Of a stretch of DNA of 64,000 nt, positions 23,383 through 34,002 are shown piece after piece. A program made the translations under genes and the position numbers. Numbering within the stretch: the first letter of the stretch is position 1; the number at the start of each line of letters is the position of its first letter. The stretch is from NCBI GenBank assembly GCA_963970005.1, contig CAXAMN010000002.1:2341217-2405216 (forward strand), in the 5' to 3' direction. The DNA is from Durusdinium trenchii (taxonomy: Eukaryota; Sar; Dinophyceae; Suessiales; Symbiodiniaceae). A model generated the notes under the pieces. That model did no database searches. It was not told the DNA's origin and saw only the letters and a list, made by a program, of their open reading frames with translations.

Positions 23383-24377
23383 ATACGAGGGTCACTAAGG
23401 TTTTTGAGGAGAAGCAAAGAAATAGACTTCTTGAGAAGGAGACTTTGTTTGGGCTTGCAACACTGGAAACAAACTTTCTTTTGATTTATGTAGTTTCTCA
23501 CCACCCTGATGTCGCCACCAGCTGCGCGTGCAGGTTTGAAGGGGGAAGGAGCCGATCCCCAGGCATGGGGAAGGTTTAAGTAATCGGAAGTCGTAAGAAG
23601 ATCATGTGAAGAGCTTGGCACCTGGAATTGTAATGTCCTTGAAGCCCTTGGCAAGATTCTTCTAACTAAAGCGCAACTCTGTAAACTCACGGAGTGTGGC
23701 AGAGTGTGGTAGCTCTCAAAAACCATGGAACATTGATCAAGCAGTGTGAGGTGCTTGCAGGAAGACCAAGGACGAGGTGACTGCCTTGGTTGGCTTGGGG
23801 TTGGTTGCAGCTTAGGTTCCAGAAAAAAATATGGCCGCTCTTGTTGGGGTCCGTTCCGACGACTTGAATTGCTTCAGTACCATTTGCATCCATTTGCCAG
23901 TTGGCCTGCTTTTCACATTCTGTTGGATTGCCCACGTGCTTTGTAGTTTCGCCATACTGCTCGCTAGAAAATCCTAGCTTATGATCCTTCGGATCGTCGT
24001 AGGTCAACAGCAGCATCTTCGTTCGCTGATCGTCGTGAGTTCCGAAGTACCATCCTTGATCCCACAAAGAGAAAGCACGAAAGCTACACAAAGCTCTCCT
24101 ATCCCGTCCGTGTCTGGCGTTCGTCTCCAGCTTTTTCCGTTTCCGTCCTAACGATCCTTTCCGTTCTCCCAGACCTCCCTGCCTTCAAATAGTTGAGGTC
24201 TATGGCACCATAATCTGACCTTTGCCTTTCAAGAATTTGCGACAGTTCAACTTGGATGTGATCCATACTCAATCATTCCCTTCGATACAAAGGAACCGAC
24301 CATTCCTCAAACCAGTCCAACACAGGCGGTAAAGGTGCAGTACAGTAGATCGGTCTTACTTCGGACCCAACGGAGCC
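23383..24377. other. stretch without supported gene
   Basis: A short + frame at 23390-23450 (KVFEEKQRNRLLEKETLFG) is polar and protein-like but has no clear splice sites. The rest shows nothing recognisable. Confidence 0.3.
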
Positions 24378-25034
24378 CCTAGTAGCGTCCTTGTTCCTAG
24401 TAGCGATGCGTTCAATCATGAGCACATTCTCTAGAAAAAGACATGTGCCAGGAGAAGCCGGTGCAATTACCGATCGTATCCAGGCACCTCGCTGACTCTG
24501 GACCGTTCAATCTCGCGTGTTTGAGGATTAGTTTGATGTCTTGCTTTTCTTTGCTACAGAATGAAACGATTCGTCCTGGACATTGCAGCTTGCAAAGCTG
24601 CCCAGATGCTTTGCTCCGCAGGTCACCAGTGTGGTGCTTAATCCTTCGCCTCATGTTTTTTCCCTTCAAGTTGAGTGCCCAAAGCTTCTCAAGCCTTGAG
24701 ACATGCAGAGGCATTCCACAGCTAATCTGTTTTAGGAGGTTTAATGGTTAGTAACAGTTACAGTTGGTACTTAGTACATCTTAGAACTAGAACACTTGCG
24801 CCGCTTAGATCTGTTTCCATTTCGGCGCTCCACTTGCTTGCCACTTGCTGAGGCCTTCCCTCAAGATTGCTGCTGTTTGACAGACTGTTGCTTGGACAAA
24901 GCCCAATATTCAATAAGATGATTACCAGATTCGGAATGCTTGAACAGATTGACGTAGCCTTCAGCTGTTTGCATTTTCAGCCCCTTGACAACAACGCGGT
25001 CGCACTACAAATGGATGATTAAGATGCCCTAACT

Positions 25035-25210
25035 AATCTAAGTACTTCTTGCAAGCTCAAGCAGGAACTCTTGGTTCAAGCAAGAGCGCTTTTAGATGCA
25101 GACAAATGCTTTCTTCAAACATGCAGAAGACGCGTTCGGCACGGAATCTGCTTCGTAGACACCTTTCTTCTACAAACCACAAGCCGATGTGCTTCTGGAT
25201 TCCGCGTTTA
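25035..25210 (+). CDS. anonymous exon ending in TAG
   Basis: After AATCTAAG, a frame of more than 50 codons without ATG reads CKLKQELLVQARALLDADKC, then FLQTCRRRVRHGICFVDTFL, and ends at TAG near 25208. The charged amphipathic start and sustained frame suggest a real 3' exon. The acceptor is not AG|G, which lowers confidence. The family is unknown. Confidence 0.35.
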
Positions 25211-25337
25211 GGATGCTTAGGTTCGGGGATGCATTTTGTACGATCCTTTTTGGGAGGTCCAAAAGCCTTGCGACACGTGTCCCAACTGTGAGGCTATGAT
25301 CCAGCTTCGCAGGCGTGGAACGGAACATGAGTAAAAC

Positions 25338-25384
25338 AGCGATGGCCTCCAACCCACTAGCGGTCACTAGCGATGGCCTCCCTG
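25338..25384 (-). repeat. minisatellite fragment, 21-bp family
   Basis: AGCGATGGCCTCCAACCCAC, then CACTAGCGATGGCCTCC; one complete and one partial unit in reverse orientation. Confidence 0.7.
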
Positions 25385-25771
25385 AAACACAAAGGGTTTC
25401 AATATGTTTTTATTGTTTCAAATCCTTGCGTTTCAGTGTTGACACAAAATATGTTGTTTCAAAGACAATAAGCAACATGAATTGACGTTCTTCTGTCACC
25501 ATCGTGTGCCCCTCGCACGCATCCCATTTTGTCAAGGTTTTTCAAGTGTTTGATTTGCTCATCAGTGATTTGCGAGGTGTTTAGATCCCATATCCTTGAG
25601 CTCTACTTTCAACAGGCTGGTCTGTGGTTGAACGTTGCCCACAGGTGTTCCACCTTCGAGCTCCGTTGTAGTGTTTAGTCGAGCCTAGTAAACGAGAGAT
25701 GCTCACAGTATCAGTCTACAGATTTTGAAAACTGCCAAAACCAGATGCGTGGATTGCGTTATTCTCCAACA

Positions 25772-25990
25772 AGGGCATCCCTTGGGCCTACTTGGGCATC
25801 CCTTGGACCAATCGATCTCTGAAAAGAGACCCCCAGCACAGTCATCAGAATGTGGTTTGATGCACTTCCGGTAGTGCATAGTTTGCCCGTCTGGCTTCAA
25901 AAAGCTATCTTTGATGGCAGGAAGAGCTGCATCGAAGCTTGGCAGCCCATGGGAAGGAGTGGAGTTCACTGTCCATTTGTGTCTTTGCAT
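25772..25990 (-). CDS. anonymous minus-strand exon candidate
   Basis: On the minus strand, after ATGGACAG, a frame reads NSTPSHGLPSFDAALPAIKD and SFLKPDGQTMHYRKCIKPHS with balanced composition, continuing to GLFSEIDWSKGCPSRPKGC. It lies against the prevailing + orientation, so it may come from an inserted element. No motif was recognised. Confidence 0.3.
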
Positions 25991-26314
25991 CAAGCATTGC
26001 ATTGATTCATTGTTTTGGCATGGATTTGCATGGATTTTGTTTAGATAGGTTTCATGTTTGCAGGATTTTCTCGTATCTTTTAGAACGACATCATGAATCA
26101 TGCATTGATCTATTCGCGCCGCTACGCGGCTGGGTCAGCACTAGAAATGTTAGTGATAACGTTGTGGTATCTATGGCGTGGGCAGAAAATATAGTATCGT
26201 TGCAAGCACTGGTGTTGGCTAGATTGACAAACTGCTCTTCAAAGATGTTCTGAGTGCTACTGGTATCATACATAGATCCCATCATCCCGGTTCTACCTGG
26301 CTCATACGACCCCC

Positions 26315-26376
26315 TAGCCAGCTGGAGCCGTACTGTGAAGCCGCTGGTGTTTGTTAGTGCCGGTTCCAGCTGGCTA
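26315..26376. other. 16-bp inverted repeat (hairpin)
   Basis: TAGCCAGCTGGAGCCG (26315-26330) and CGGTTCCAGCTGGCTA (26361-26376) are reverse complements except for one G-T type mismatch, separated by 30 nt. A second perfect 11-bp inverted repeat (CCACGGCTTTC with GAAAGCCGTGG) lies at 26735-26775. Confidence 0.75.
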
Positions 26377-26864
26377 TTTTTGACAAAATCTAAAACATCA
26401 TATATAACGTTCTTTTTTTTTAGACAATTTCATTTTTTCAAGAACGCCTCAAAAGTTTGCGCATATCAAATCCGTCATCAAGTATCGTTATTTGCGACAC
26501 CTTTCTTGCCCTCGATTTTCGAGAACCTTCCAAAACTCCGGTTTCTCGCCCGACCCCCGACAGCTAAAGCTGAAATCTTGCGATTGGCTATGCCATGCGG
26601 ATACACTTTCCGCCCCAGCACCTCCGGTGTGGGCGGATTTCTGCAGCTTGGTAGATCTGTGGAACACTGTGTAGATCCGTGGCGCCAGGAGAAACGTAAG
26701 CAACGAAGTGTCGGGAGACCCAGTATTGTCGGCTCCACGGCTTTCCATGGAAAATCAAAGCGGTGAAAGCCGTGGAAGCGGCACTGTTCCTTTGCGGACT
26801 GGAAGAGCCGTGGAGGGACTGGAGGGTAGGAGAGAGCGCAGAGCGCACCCTACCTTCCGTTCCT

Positions 26865-27010
26865 TGTTCCTAGTAGCTTCTTGCTACTATAGTAGTAATG
26901 CCAGGAGCTACTAATAGCTTCTTGTTAGCGATGCCATTTGCTCCTAGTAGCTTCTTGTTACTAGAAGTAAGGCCAGGAGCCCCTAGTAGCTTCTTGCTCC
27001 TAATAGCGAT
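26865..27010. repeat. CTAGTAGCTTCTTG dispersed repeat cluster
   Basis: Five or so degenerate copies of CTAGTAGCTTCTTGTTACTA alternate with GCGATGCCATTTGCTCC or GGCCAGGAGC. The family also occurs at 6368-6462, 24378-24405 and 54648-54716. Confidence 0.7.
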
Positions 27011-27218
27011 GCCCTTTGCAGCTTTAAACCTATTTGAAGTGAGGCCGAGTGCCGGAGATCTGCACGGCGCTATCGGCTCCGGAAGTCGGACGCACGTAGA
27101 GGCGCAGAGGGCGTGTCGGAGAGTCGAGATGTTTGTGTTTTGTGATAAATTTAGGGTGGGGTAGGCCGAGAAGAGGTAGTAGCTAGGTAGCTAGTAGAAG
27201 CAAACGGTAGTAGCCAAA

Positions 27219-27272
27219 GGCGGGGGGGGAGAGCTTCCTTGAAGAAACTCGCACTCATGATTTGGTTCCTAG
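27219..27272 (-). repeat. dispersed element, inverted copy of 54706-54760
   Basis: Read on the minus strand, it goes CTAGGAACCAAATCATGAG, TGCGAG, TTTCTTCAAGGAAGCTC. It matches 54706-54760 over about 55 bp with small differences. In both places a CTAGTAGC repeat cluster lies nearby. Confidence 0.65.
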
Positions 27273-27533
27273 ATTTTTAGAGAAGCTTCACATCAGGTTT
27301 GAAAGTACCTACTGTGTAGGTCTATGGAGAACTCCACTCCTCAGATTGCACATGTAGGGATTCCTTTTGGCGGTTGCTTCGTGTCCAACAACCCAAGACC
27401 TGCGGTTCGAGCATGTAGGGAGCCAAACCGACCGAAAGAGTGGTGGCAGGCCCAAAGAGTGGCGCTGCAAATACGGAGGCTGGGCGGTCAGCGAAAGCGA
27501 TGACTTGGCTTGTATGACTTTGCTTCCAAAGAC

Positions 27534-27726
27534 TTCTCAAAAAGCAAATTGATATGTTTGACCTTGGTGAGAAGACAAACGATATGTTATTATTGGTAGA
27601 AGTCTTCACCTTATGTTTTCTCAAAAAGCAAATTGATATGTTTGACCTTGGTGAGAAGACAAACGATATGTTATTATTGGTAGAAGTCTTCACCTTATGT
27701 TTTCTCAAAAAGCAAATTGATATGTT
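27534..27726. repeat. perfect 84-bp tandem duplication plus partial third copy
   Basis: Copies 27534-27617 and 27618-27701 are identical base for base, and the first 25 bases or so are repeated again from 27702. The unit is a multiple of three, so an open + frame (MFDLGEKTNDMLLLVEVFTL, then CFLKKQID) is duplicated as a 28-residue unit. Whether it is translated cannot be told. Confidence 0.9.
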
Positions 27727-27774
27727 TGGGATGAACCAAACGACTCAAGCCACTCTTGGAACACGAGTCATTTT

Positions 27775-29980
27775 CGGCCTACTCTTGATATGTTTGGCTT
27801 ATTCATAACTTCTTTGACCTTGGTGAGGGCGGAGCGGATGAGGTTTCCAACCTCAAGGCGCAGAGAAAAGTCGACTGACAGAGATGCAGAACTTGCTGGA
27901 CTTGATTGTCATTCCATGGGTCGAAAGGCATTTGAGTGCATTTGTATCATTAGCTGCGGTATTATCACACCAGAGGACGGAACTTGCAGCAATGCAGACA
28001 ACATGTAAAGGTGCGGAACTTTTTCGATTTGATTCTGTAGAAGTTTGGATCGTTACAATAGTTCCATCAAGTTCAATCAATTTGTTTCAAGAGCAATGGT
28101 TAGTCGGACTTTGCTTCCACGCGGGAGCTCTCCGTCCTGTCGGTAGTAGCCTGTATTTAGTCGTAGCTTAGTTGTTAGCAGACCCTCTCCCTACCTAGCT
28201 ACCTTGACGGCCTCTCCTCACTACCTCACCTCTACGGCCTACCCCCTGGGGTCTCTCGCGATGAGTTTTCACCGTCTTTCTCTCGTCAAAAGGGTCTCTC
28301 GATGTAGATGGTTTGCATGAAGCCTTCCCAGACGAAGAAAGCACTCTGCCACGAACGAGCTCAGTTTCTGTGCGTGAAAAGAATGGTTTCCTTGAAGCCC
28401 TCTTGCTGGGACTCTTGAACACCAAAGAACCAATGACTCTGCTTGCTCTTCCGCAAGCAGAAACAGTGCACCCTCATTCCTCATGGAGATGGCTTCAAAG
28501 AAGCTGCCACTGCCAGCATTTTTGAACATGTTCAGTCTCCATCATGAAAGCTCCGGTAGGTCGTCATATCGATGGCGCCATATCGATGGCGCGCAGCTGT
28601 TCACGTCGTAAAGACGTCGCCGGTCCACTTCGCCGGTCCACGGTTTTGGACGCCCGATCACTGCGGGGGACGTCCCGCAGTGTTGCGAACGCAGACCACC
28701 TTGAAGTTGAGACGAAGACCACCTTGTCGTGTTGAGCCTTGTTGCCCTCCATGGATGAAAGCTGCAACGCTCTTCAGCATGATCAAGTTCATTGTCTCCA
28801 TGACCAAGTAGGTCGACTCCAGTTGCCATTCCGCTTAAAAGGCTACGTCGATGCCCTTCACAGCTGAGTGTCCAGTAGCTCCATGAAGTTGTCCTTGAGC
28901 AAGCATGCCTCTCTCAAAGTCTCTCTCCCTCGTCAAAAACATGTGCTCCTCCATCAACATCCTTGCCCAAGCTTTTACCTCCGGCCCTTGAAACCCTCAA
29001 TCGCGAAGTGGACTTGGTGTTGACCCGGTGGACACAATCCCTTGAAGCCGTCCTGAAACGAGGCGGGCGCAGGTCAACATAGCCAGAAGGGATTAGCTGG
29101 TACAGGTGATTCTCCATGCAAGACCGCAACACCTTCTCCTCGGTGGCTTCACTTCCACCTCCACATTTCCCTGCCCCATTGGCGGCCAACAACTAGCTCT
29201 AAATGGTCTTTTGAATTGCGTCTATTGGGGATCAGAACCTACGCAATGAACAAGTGTGTTCCGTCGATGTCAAAAGGGCTTCATGTAGATGGCTTTTATC
29301 AAACCTTTTACTGACACACGCAGATATGATTGGGATGTGTGCCGAAATGGATCTTCAAACAATAACAATTGCCTTTGCTCACTCTTGCTGACTGGGTTTG
29401 TTCACCAGTGCTTGACCTTGGCTAGGCTGGAGCGGACGCGGTTTCTCAGAGCCTCAAGGCTTTCAGCAAATCCGACCCAAAGAGATGTAACATTTGCAGG
29501 ATTTGCCATTGTATTAGTAGAACGTGCACCCAAGAGCTGTATCATTAATCCAACCCCCTTGTTTTTGTGGTGTTATCACCGCCAGAAGCCTCGATTGCCT
29601 TGCTTGGATTTAAAGGGGTCAACTTGCAGCATGGCAGACAAGAAGTAAAGGTGTGGAAAAACACAAGCTTCTATTACTATATGATACTATATGTAATTCA
29701 GTATTATTGACAACCGTGCGGTGCCTTAGAAATCCGTTGCCCCTAGGACATTGCTTCTCAAGAAACACATTGATATGAATGGGACGTGTGTGCAAATGGA
29801 TCTTCAAACAATCGCACTTCCCCCTCCTTACTCTTGCCTTGGCCAGGCTGGAGCAGACACGGTCCCTCAGAACCTCAAGGCCTTGAGCAAGTCCGACCAA
29901 AAGAGATGTACAATTTGCAGGATTTGCCATGGTATCGGTAGAACGTGCACCCAAGACTGCCTTGTTTGGGCTTTGTGAGA
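27775..29980 (-). repeat. three related segments with conserved minus-strand peptide
   Basis: Segments at about 27800-28010, 29322-29560 and 29768-29975 are related, the last two closely and spaced 446 bp. On the minus strand the closer pair encode LGARSTNTMANPANVTSLWV with SLEALRNRVRSSLAKVKHW, and LGARSTDTMANPANCTSLLV with GLEVLRDRVCSSLAKARV. The first segment keeps RLEVGNLIRSALTKVKEV. Differences fall in a coding-like way, suggesting duplicated exons or genes on the minus strand, or a repeat element. The flanking motif GTCAAAAGGG...TGTAGATGG at 28286 and 29269 also recurs. Function unknown. Confidence 0.45.
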
Positions 29981-30814
29981 GAAGCAGCCAAGTGGCTATA
30001 CTATTTCGATCTTGGCAGTGCATCTACTTGTGGGCTTCCTGACCCGCCGGATAGCTTTTCCTTGCGACAGGTCCAGTTCGAAACGATGGAGGACACATTG
30101 ATGATGTTCTTTTGGCATGGTAGGTATTCAACTCTTTTGGAATCCTCATTGCTTGCTGCGATTATTCTTAAGATGACAACTCATTGCTTGGCAAAGACAC
30201 GTTTCAATGAAGTACCTGCGGAACACTGTGATTTGTCGACCTTGGCATAGGAGATTAAAAGTCCTCTGGTTTCCCCCCGGCTCTTGCGCTTTGAGCAGCG
30301 CTGTGCAGCACGGAGGTCCGGCGGCACGGCACGGTACGCACCGGACCGAATCCCGACGGCCGTGCCTGGCCCCGACGGCCCGTCTCGCAGGCGTGCTGGC
30401 ACCCTGATTGCTCAGTCTTTGGACATCCAGGAGACCATCGGTCTGGTCGGTCGCATGTTGAGCCAAAAGGATTTGGGCGTCCCAATTCGATCCAAAGTCT
30501 CCTCTATTTGGTGCGGTCTGGAACAATGCTGGTTTGGGGTGCTGTGGCAAACTGATTTGGCCCAAAAGCTGCGCAAGGCTTTGATGATGCACAAGTCAAG
30601 ACGATTGTCATTGGCAGACAGTTCCACCAACGAGAGCAGCCACTTGACGGAGCTGGGGTGTGTTTGTAAAGGGTCGAATGTAACAAATGTGGCCAAAAGA
30701 CGCACTTGGCAGCATAGTCGCGGTTTCAGACTCAGCCCTTGGTTTGGTACTGGTACGAAGGTGGGTACACTCCCGGTTGATTGAGTTGGGAGTTGGAAGA
30801 ACTGGAAGGCTTGA

Positions 30815-31090
30815 TTGATAACGAGAGGTTGGACCTCTAGTGTTGCAGCTTTCGTGGATATTCCTCCACCCATCAAGTCCAGGGCCTTCCTAAGAATGCT
30901 GGCTGTTGCCGAAAGCAGCAAGGCTGCTCTCAATGCACGCATCCGACCCACCGAGGTTCCGAAGAAGATGCCGAGCGACGACTCATGCAGGACCGGTTTT
31001 GATCAAAGGAACAGCACGATGCCCGCACCTGCCAAACTGGCTTGGGCAATCAAGACTGAGAGGCAATTTGTATCACTTGTTTGGGGCTGA
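30815..31090 (+). CDS. anonymous exon or ORF
   Basis: The frame ends at TGA 31088-31090 and includes PPPIKSRAFLRMLAVAESSK, RIRPTEVPKKMPSDD and PAPAKLAWAIKTERQF. It is basic with normal composition. A long minus-strand frame (30412-30951) overlaps it, so the strand is uncertain; + agrees with the recognised genes around it. No family was recognised. Confidence 0.3.
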   Translation: MITRGWTSSVAAFVDIPPPIKSRAFLRMLAVAESSKAALNARIRPTEVPKKMPSDDSCRTGFDQRNSTMPAPAKLAWAIKTERQFVSLVWG

Positions 31091-32708
31091 AAAGAAAAGA
31101 CTATAATTTGCTTGGCTTCATGTGGGATTCCGTTGCATCGTCATTTCCATGGAGAAGTACCAACGCGAGCAACCACCCATGGTCAGGTTCACCACAGTCG
31201 CAAGTTCACAGTTTCAGCTGGTTTCCTATCGCCAGGACTCTCCTCTTTCTCCTCGCAGTGCGGAGGCATGGTCGCTGCCGCAAGCTTGGTCGTGCGAGGA
31301 GTCCCTTGTAGCGATGAGTGCATGCCCTTTCAGCTTTGGCAAGTGCGTTATTTTCTTGATCTGATTGGTTTGTGGCAGAGTGCTTCATTCACCGAAGTCG
31401 AAAGAGAAAAACCGTGCAGAAATTGAGGTCACTGCAGCTTTCGAGGAAGCACAAGGTAGGACCAGCAATCACTGATGAAAGCAAGTCTGGATGTCGTTGA
31501 TTGAATCATCAGTTTTTGGACTGGCAAAGCAAAGATATTAACACCCTTTGAACCAATGTCTAGGTTTGTTGAAAGCTCCTGCGGCACTGAAACATGTTGA
31601 CTGTCGATGGTTCCATGAAGTAACATGTGGATGTTGGTGGCACTAACACCTAGTTGATCCTAGTTGGCCAAAGGAATGCCTGGTTCTCTGAAGTCTAGCA
31701 GAGTCTTCGACGCTTCCATTTCAAGCAAGCAGCTTTGAGGTTATCGTAGCAACTGGATTCAGACCCATTTGGATTACGACAGGCATTTTCACGTTTATTG
31801 CTCATGAGGTTCCAATCGAAGAGGTGCCTGGCTCACCAGAGAGGGAACAGACACTGCTGCTTTGTCTATCTATTGGATTGATTATGCCGAATATTGCTGA
31901 ACCAGCACAAGCTATACTTGCGCGGCACGGCAATTCTATATAAATCGAATCATGTTGAACACATGCCAATGTCTATGTATGACAGGTTACCAGGTAAGGG
32001 TGATCTAAGATCTAGTAGGTGGCCGACTTTCCTTGCAACTTTGCAGCTGCTCCTGCGCCAAAACTGCTTGGATCCGCAAGCAGGTTGAAATCATGCCAAA
32101 CTCCCCAACAGAATGGCGAGCAAGTGCGGGTGCTCTATAGAGAGTATTTAAGCATCATCAAACATAATTATATATAATGTGTTTTGCGGTGTTTTCTTAC
32201 ACATACCTTTCCAAACCTAGGTTGAGTTCCAAGTTCTTGGCCTAATTTGGATTAATCTGGTTTCTTTGCAACTTTAGGGCAAGACTTTAGGGCAAGACTT
32301 TAGGGCAACTTTGCAGGCCTTCCCAGAAGCGAGATACCTTGTCACTCTTACTGATAGATAAACAAAGAATGCTTGGAATAGTTCACAACTTTCACCTCAT
32401 GGTGACAAGAGTACTTTGGCTCGAGTCGAGTCTTCGCAAGAATTGGGAGCAACACTGTCTTGTGCTGCAGCAGAGCTAGGAATTACCATGTTAGCAGAGC
32501 TAGCAGTTTCCCGGAGAATGCTTTGCCAGAAAGCTCGGAGTGTAGAACTCGAGGGATGACCCCGAACCATCATGTTTCCTGGAGCAAGACCGCAAGGAGC
32601 AAGAAGTATTCTAGGTCCAAAAAAGAGAAAATGAATGAAGCAACAATGTCTGAACACATCAACCGAAAGTCCGAAAAACCATGGGGACGGTCCAAGGCAC
32701 CAAACCAG

Positions 32709-33588
32709 GCTCGAAAGAAACCGCCAGGTGCGCAGGCTCCTTGTGGAGTTCAACGCTTTGAATGGCTCTGGTCCGGAGGGCGAACTGACACCGAAGGAGG
32801 GACACGAAGGTAAGTCTTTGTGCTGGAGTTTGTATAAGCAGGAAAACGACAGCGTTACACGTATGTATAAATGTCTTTGTGGCAGACCGTAGCATTGAGG
32901 TGTCCTGTCCATCAGTTTGGAAGACTTGTTCCAGATGAGATGATATACTGCAATTGACATGCGTGCAACCGAGAAATGTTGTTTCGTTTTCAATGCCTCA
33001 CCGAACCATCCTGTTTTGATTCCAGGAGTTTGAGGAAGCTGTGCGACAAAAGTCAGGTATCCAGCGTGGATGTCCAGCTACTTGGCACATCTCATTATCC
33101 CCAGAGTTTTGCACGAGAGGTTCATCAGCGTCAGCGAACAACATCAAATCCTTTGAAAGGCTGTACGAATACTTTGAGTTCGTACGTACATATGAATATT
33201 ACATTTATGTACACATTATGTCATACTATATTGTATCATATTATACTATGTTATGTTATTTTATACAATTCTATATTATACTATATTATATTACTTTGTA
33301 TTAATATAGTTTTGCAGGTCCTGAAGTCACTCAGGACCTGACATGTTTGTTGTTCAAAAGCTGAAAAGACTCAGATCAACAAGGAAAGAGCATTCATTCG
33401 GTGGCGGGAAGGGGCAAAGCATTCCCAAGGTACCGGAGCACCTACTCTTCAAGAAGCTTGGATGAATTCATCCGTACTGACCGTTTCGTAGGTCGGACCG
33501 GGTTGAGGCACCTTGGACCAACATCGTTGAATCGTCGGAACAAAGCCAGCTGCAGCCAGCTGCCTGTGAGGCAATATGCCACAGCTGA
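32709..33588 (+). CDS. EF-hand-like protein, five exons traced
   Basis: Exons joined in phase: 32709-32796 (LERNRQVRRLLVEFNALNGS, then GPEGELTPK), 33026-33056 (EFEEAVRQKS), 33120-33181 (SSASANNIKSFERLYEYFEF), 33318-33334 and 33492 to about 33588 (DRVEAPWTNIVESSEQSQLQ). Joining the first two gives GELTPKEFEEAV, the end of an EF-hand with Gly at loop position 6, a hydrophobic residue at 8 and Glu at 12, although the first calcium ligands are poor. Intron donors are GA, GT, GT, GA. An alternative donor GTAAGT at 32810 is better in sequence but breaks the frame. The 17-nt fourth exon is the least certain. A calcium-binding regulator is inferred, but binding may be weak or lost. Confidence 0.5.
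33185..33308. repeat. AT-rich low-complexity tract
   Basis: TATATTATACTATATTATAT-type sequence sits inside an intron of the EF-hand-like gene. Confidence 0.8.
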
Positions 33589-34002
33589 TAAGGATTCGAA
33601 TGGCTGCGTGGCTGCAGATCAGTAAGCAAGAGTTGCTTGTAATCACACTTGTACTGACTGTTCTTCTATGCTATCACTTCTAGTGTACTTTTGAAGCATG
33701 CGAAACGATGAGGGTCCAAGATACTCCGCGCCTTTTTCTCAGCATACGCAGCTTTTGCTTCTAGAACCTTCTGACTTGCTGAGACTCAAAGCGAGTGGTT
33801 TATTTGTAATTGGTTCCATTGTGCCCCACAGAGATTGATAAGTAGACAGTTCGAGCAACTTCCATCCCGGCCTCCCAGTTTTGGACAGTGACCCATTATG
33901 ACCCATTCTCTACTCGGCCAGTCCTCGTTCGTTCTTCGTTCCGCTTCCGACAGGACTGATCGACTTCGAGGACGCGTTCGCTCGCTCGCGAACGAGCGAA
34001 CG

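Noticed and set aside
30458..30469. Spliced-leader-like TTTTGGCTCAA on the minus strand, just before an ATG
   Set aside because: Only 11 bases match the dinoflagellate spliced leader, and the GTAGCCA part is absent. A match of this length is possible by chance or by composition, and the strand opposes the local gene trend.
30510..30660. Tc1/mariner-like transposase fragment (LVWGAVAN)
   Set aside because: A stop follows immediately, three frames are equally open, and no DDE residues can be placed.
33580..33621. EF-hand-like loop DKDSNGCVAADQ ending at GTAAGC
   Set aside because: Position 12 is Gln instead of Glu, the upstream acceptor is unclear, and another frame over the same bases joins in phase with the preceding exons. 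Probably coincidence.
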